Source: Oscillospiraceae bacterium (GTDB taxonomy: Bacteria; Bacillota; Clostridia; Oscillospirales; Ruminococcaceae). From it: a DNA stretch of 8,435 nt. The stretch is from assembly GCA_031260615.1 (NCBI GenBank), contig JAISLG010000027.1:1-8435 (forward strand), written 5' to 3'. The number at the start of each line of letters is the position of its first letter. Position 1 is the stretch's first letter. Shown here piece by piece: positions 6,162-8,435 of this stretch. A model generated the notes under the pieces. That model did no database searches, was not told the DNA's origin, and saw nothing but the letters and a program-made list of their open reading frames with translations. A program made the position numbers and the translations under genes.

Positions 6162-6188
6162 TTGACAACGGTTACTAAACAATAAAAA
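6162..6188 (+). promoter_or_regulatory. Possible promoter for glgB
   Basis: A perfect TTGACA (6162-6167) is followed after 15 bases by TAAAAA (6183-6188), or after 19 bases by AAAAAT (6187-6192). Neither spacing is ideal and the -10 is weak. The TTGACA also forms one arm of a small hairpin, GTTGT/ACAAC (6153-6157 and 6165-6169). It may give glgB expression independent of the upstream membrane-protein genes. Confidence 0.35.
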
Positions 6189-6200
6189 AAATAAAAAAAC

Positions 6201-6204
6201 GGAG
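6201..6204 (+). promoter_or_regulatory. Shine-Dalgarno GGAG of glgB
   Basis: GGAG lies eight bases before the ATG at 6213 in an otherwise A-rich leader, fixing the start of the branching enzyme. Confidence 0.75.
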
Positions 6205-6212
6205 AAAAAAAT

Positions 6213-8303
6213 ATGTTAATACCCGATTCTTACGCCGCACCGTTACACCTTTTTTACGAGGGCAGTCTGCGGAGAGGATACGAATTTTTCGGTGCGCACC
6301 CCTTAAAGGCGGGGGCAAAATACGGCAAAACCAAAGTCGCCGCGGACGGTGTATTGTTCCGCGTTTGGGCTCCGCGCGCAAAGGAAGTTCATATCGTCGG
6401 GGACTTCAACAACTGGATTAAAGGCAAAAACCCGATGGAGAAACTATACGCGCCCGCTACGACAAACGGACAGGGTAGCCCCTCCGACGGTATTACCGAT
6501 ACGGGCGTGTGGGAACTCTTTATCCCGAATATCAAGCAATTTGACACATACAAATACGCGATAATCTCCGCTAAGGGGCAGACTTTCCTCAAAGCCGACC
6601 CTTATGGGTTCCACACCGAAACACGCCCCGCGACTGCCTCGAAAGTATACGACATCTCGGGATACAAGTGGCACGACAAGGATTATCTCGACAACAAAGG
6701 CAATAAAGACATATACAACGCTCCTATGAATATCTATGAACTGCACGTCAATTCGTGGCGTGCAGGTTCGGGCGAGGACAAGTTGTTTAATTACAGCGAA
6801 CTTGCCTCCGAATTGATACCCTATGTCAAGAAACTCGGCTATACCCATATCGAACTTATGCCCGTCGCCGAATTCCCGTTTGACGGGAGTTGGGGTTATC
6901 AGCAAATCGGGTACTTCGCGCCGACCTCCCGTTACGGTACCCCGCACGATTTTATGGCGTTCGTTGACGAATGTCATAAGAGCGGTATCGGCGTTATACT
7001 CGACTGGGTTCCCGCGCATTTCCCGAAAGATGCCGCCGGGTTGTATGAGTTTGACGGCAATGCTTGCTATGAATACGACGACCCACTCAAACGCGACCAC
7101 TACGCTTGGGGTACACGCGTGTTTAACTGGGGTAAGAATGAGATTGTATCGTTCCTCATTTCAAACGCGTTCTACTGGTTCTCGGAATACCACATTGACG
7201 GGCTTCGTGTCGATGCAGTCGCAAGTATGCTCTACCTCGACTACGACCGCACCGAATGGCGGCCTAACTACAAGGGCGGTCACGAGAATTTAGAGGCGAT
7301 TGCGTTCCTCCAAAAACTTAATGCTTCCGTGTTCGCCGAATACCCGAATGCTCTTATGATTGCGGAGGAATCCACCGCTTGGCCTATGGTGACTAAGCCC
7401 ACTAAGGACGGCGGACTCGGCTTTAACTTCAAGTGGAATATGGGTTGGATGAACGATATGATAAAATATATGTCGCTCCCGCCCGAGGCGCGTTCCGCTA
7501 ACCACGGGCAACTCACATTCAGTTTCTTCTACGCGTTCGCCGAGAATTTTATACTCCCGATTTCGCACGATGAAGTCGTTTACGGTAAATGCTCGATGAT
7601 TGACAAAATGGGCGGCGAACCCGATAAACGCTTCGCAAGCCTGAGGACATTCTACGCTTATATGCTCGCCCACCCCGGTAAAAAATTAAACTTTATGGGA
7701 CAGGAATTCGCTCAGTTCCGTGAATGGAATTACAAGACGGGGCTCGATTGGGACTTACTCGAAATTCCCGAACACCAAGCATATCACAACTTCGTAACCG
7801 CCGCGAATAACTTCTACTCGACTCGCCCCGAATTATGGGAACACGATACGGATTGGAGCGGTTTCGCTTGGGTAGTACCCGACGACAGCGCGAACTCCGT
7901 TATAGTATTCCGCCGTATCGGCAAGGACGACAAAGAACTTATTATTGTCGCGCACTTCCAGCCGAACGACCTCCCCGTGTATTCCTTCGGTGTCCCGAAA
8001 GATTACAACTACACGGAGATTTTCAGCACCGAAAATAAGGAATTCGGCGGCAGCGGTTTGAGCAACCAAACAGTATCGGCGACGGCGGACGGCTTACACG
8101 GATTCCCGAACAGTATCACGATAAGCATACCCCCGATGTCCGTACTCGTGTTCGAGGGTAAAGCTAAGCCCGCACCGCCCCCCGTAAAAAAGAAACCTGA
8201 ACACAAACCTGAACACAAGACTGAACACAAACCCGAAACAAAAAAAGCGGAGCCTGTAAAACAACAGCCGCAACCCACTTCAAAAAAGCGTAATGGCAAG
8301 TAA
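6213..8303 (+). CDS. glgB: 1,4-alpha-glucan (glycogen) branching enzyme, GH13, with basic repeat tail
   Basis: This cytoplasmic enzyme makes alpha-1,6 branches in glycogen by transferring alpha-1,4 glucan segments. Domains in order: a short N-terminal LHLFYEGS..GYEFFGAHP region; a CBM48 domain at about 45-145 (VLFRVWAPRAKEVHIVGDFN); the GH13 barrel at about 170-540; and a C-terminal beta domain to about 648. The four conserved regions are intact: DWVPAHF (264-270), GLRVDAV (330-336, nucleophile D334), IAEES (383-387, acid/base E385) and ISHDEV (450-455, D453). An insertion of about 15 residues rich in Thr, Ser, Gly and Asp lies within CBM48 (about 80-96). Residues 650-696 form an unusual Lys/Pro/His/Glu tail with PEHK, PEHK, TEHK, PETK repeats, not part of ordinary GlgB. 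The body matches the usual 620-650 residues. The start has GGAG eight bases upstream. Two membrane-protein genes precede it, and the next gene overlaps its stop by 11 bases. Confidence 0.95.
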   Translation: MLIPDSYAAPLHLFYEGSLRRGYEFFGAHPLKAGAKYGKTKVAADGVLFRVWAPRAKEVHIVGDFNNWIKGKNPMEKLYAPATTNGQGSPSDGITDTGVWELFIPNIKQFDTYKYAIISAKGQTFLKADPYGFHTETRPATASKVYDISGYKWHDKDYLDNKGNKDIYNAPMNIYELHVNSWRAGSGEDKLFNYSELASELIPYVKKLGYTHIELMPVAEFPFDGSWGYQQIGYFAPTSRYGTPHDFMAFVDECHKSGIGVILDWVPAHFPKDAAGLYEFDGNACYEYDDPLKRDHYAWGTRVFNWGKNEIVSFLISNAFYWFSEYHIDGLRVDAVASMLYLDYDRTEWRPNYKGGHENLEAIAFLQKLNASVFAEYPNALMIAEESTAWPMVTKPTKDGGLGFNFKWNMGWMNDMIKYMSLPPEARSANHGQLTFSFFYAFAENFILPISHDEVVYGKCSMIDKMGGEPDKRFASLRTFYAYMLAHPGKKLNFMGQEFAQFREWNYKTGLDWDLLEIPEHQAYHNFVTAANNFYSTRPELWEHDTDWSGFAWVVPDDSANSVIVFRRIGKDDKELIIVAHFQPNDLPVYSFGVPKDYNYTEIFSTENKEFGGSGLSNQTVSATADGLHGFPNSITISIPPMSVLVFEGKAKPAPPPVKKKPEHKPEHKTEHKPETKKAEPVKQQPQPTSKKRNGK
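8196..8243 (+). repeat. 12-bp coding tandem repeat in the glgB tail
   Basis: Four consecutive 12-base units start at 8196, 8208, 8220 and 8232. The first is CCTGAACACAAA; the second and third differ at one position each, and the fourth is more diverged. They encode PEHK, PEHK, TEHK and PETK. The period is a multiple of three, so copy number could change without breaking the frame. Confidence 0.75.
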
Positions 8304-8435
8304 ACAAAAACAAAAAAATACCGGCAACAAAAGGGATACAAAACAATCTGACGGAGTTCTCCCCCTGTGGAGAGAACTCCGTAAAGATTATAGCCGCCGA
8401 CAGATAATATCCGCATATTTTTTGTATTTTTTCAA
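8293..8435 (+). CDS. N-terminal part of an unidentified protein, cut by the window end
   Basis: An ATG at 8293 opens a frame with no stop through the last base, giving 47 codons plus two bases. It overlaps the end of glgB by 11 bases in another frame. The predicted N-terminus is very polar and basic (MASKQKQKN, about 20 residues rich in K, Q, N and T). It continues as LPLWRELRKDYSRRQ and then enters a hydrophobic stretch (IISAYFLYFF) that looks like the start of a membrane segment. No clear Shine-Dalgarno site is seen, so translation may be coupled to glgB. This layout is common in polytopic transporters and permeases, but too little is visible to name a family. The clean open frame across a GC-rich hairpin and the sensible residue pattern support it. 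Confidence 0.6.
   Translation, partial: MASKQKQKNTGNKRDTKQSDGVLPLWRELRKDYSRRQIISAYFLYFF

Noticed and set aside
6444..7100. Minus-strand open frame of 218 codons antisense to glgB
   Set aside because: It lies entirely within a well-supported GlgB frame and shows no protein-like features.
8196..8243. Short direct repeats considered as a CRISPR array
   Set aside because: Units are contiguous 12-mers without spacers and lie in frame in the glgB coding sequence.
8351..8382. 11-bp hairpin after glgB considered as a terminator
   Set aside because: There is no T-run directly after it and an open coding frame from 8293 passes straight through it.

Overview
The window reads as ordinary bacterial chromosome, most likely from a Bacillota/Clostridia-type organism. 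The grounds are a DUF6320-type membrane protein (a family I associate with Firmicutes), a ClpC/ClpA-type unfoldase next to radA, a Gram-positive-style GlgB, purine-rich Shine-Dalgarno sites in front of some genes, and sigma-A-like -35/-10 boxes. This is inference from gene content; there is no rRNA or other marker to fix the taxon. No tRNA, rRNA, CRISPR array, transposase or integrase was seen.

Layout. (1) 1-566 (+): the 3' part of a polytopic membrane protein of the DUF6320 type, cut by the window edge. (2) 666-690: a strong hairpin between convergent genes. (3) 722-1429 (-): a GH25-lysozyme-like protein whose catalytic D-x-E motif is replaced by V-x-N, followed by a proline linker and a C-terminal helix. 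(4) 1430-1638: a divergent intergenic region with a near-perfect TATAAT promoter for radA, a long A/T palindrome just upstream of it, and an inverted repeat in the leader of the GH25-like gene. (5) 1639-3015 (+): intact radA. (6) 3016-3181: a GC-rich multi-hairpin element between convergent genes. (7) 3182-4849 (-): a shortened Clp/Hsp100 AAA+ protein with an intact first ATPase domain and a decayed, truncated second one. (8) 4850-4937: a divergent promoter region. (9) 4938-5513 and 5520-6152 (+): two consecutive, similarly built single-pass membrane proteins of unknown function. (10) 6213-8303 (+): a glycogen branching enzyme (GH13) with an unusual Lys/Pro/His-rich C-terminal tail. (11) 8293 to the end (+): the start of another gene that overlaps the end of glgB and runs out of the window.

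How the genes relate. The two small membrane proteins and glgB run in one direction, and the first two are almost certainly co-transcribed. The 60-base gap before glgB holds its own Shine-Dalgarno site and a possible promoter. RadA (recombination branch migration) and the Clp protein are convergent. In Bacillus the clpC and radA genes are consecutive in the same operon, so the adjacency here may be a rearranged relic of that synteny.

The most unusual items are the Clp protein with a pseudo-ATPase second ring that keeps its pore-loop and ClpP-docking-like motifs, the probably inactive GH25-like protein, and the GlgB tail. I see no complete, clearly new multi-gene system; the best candidates for something undescribed are the Clp variant and the two linked membrane proteins.
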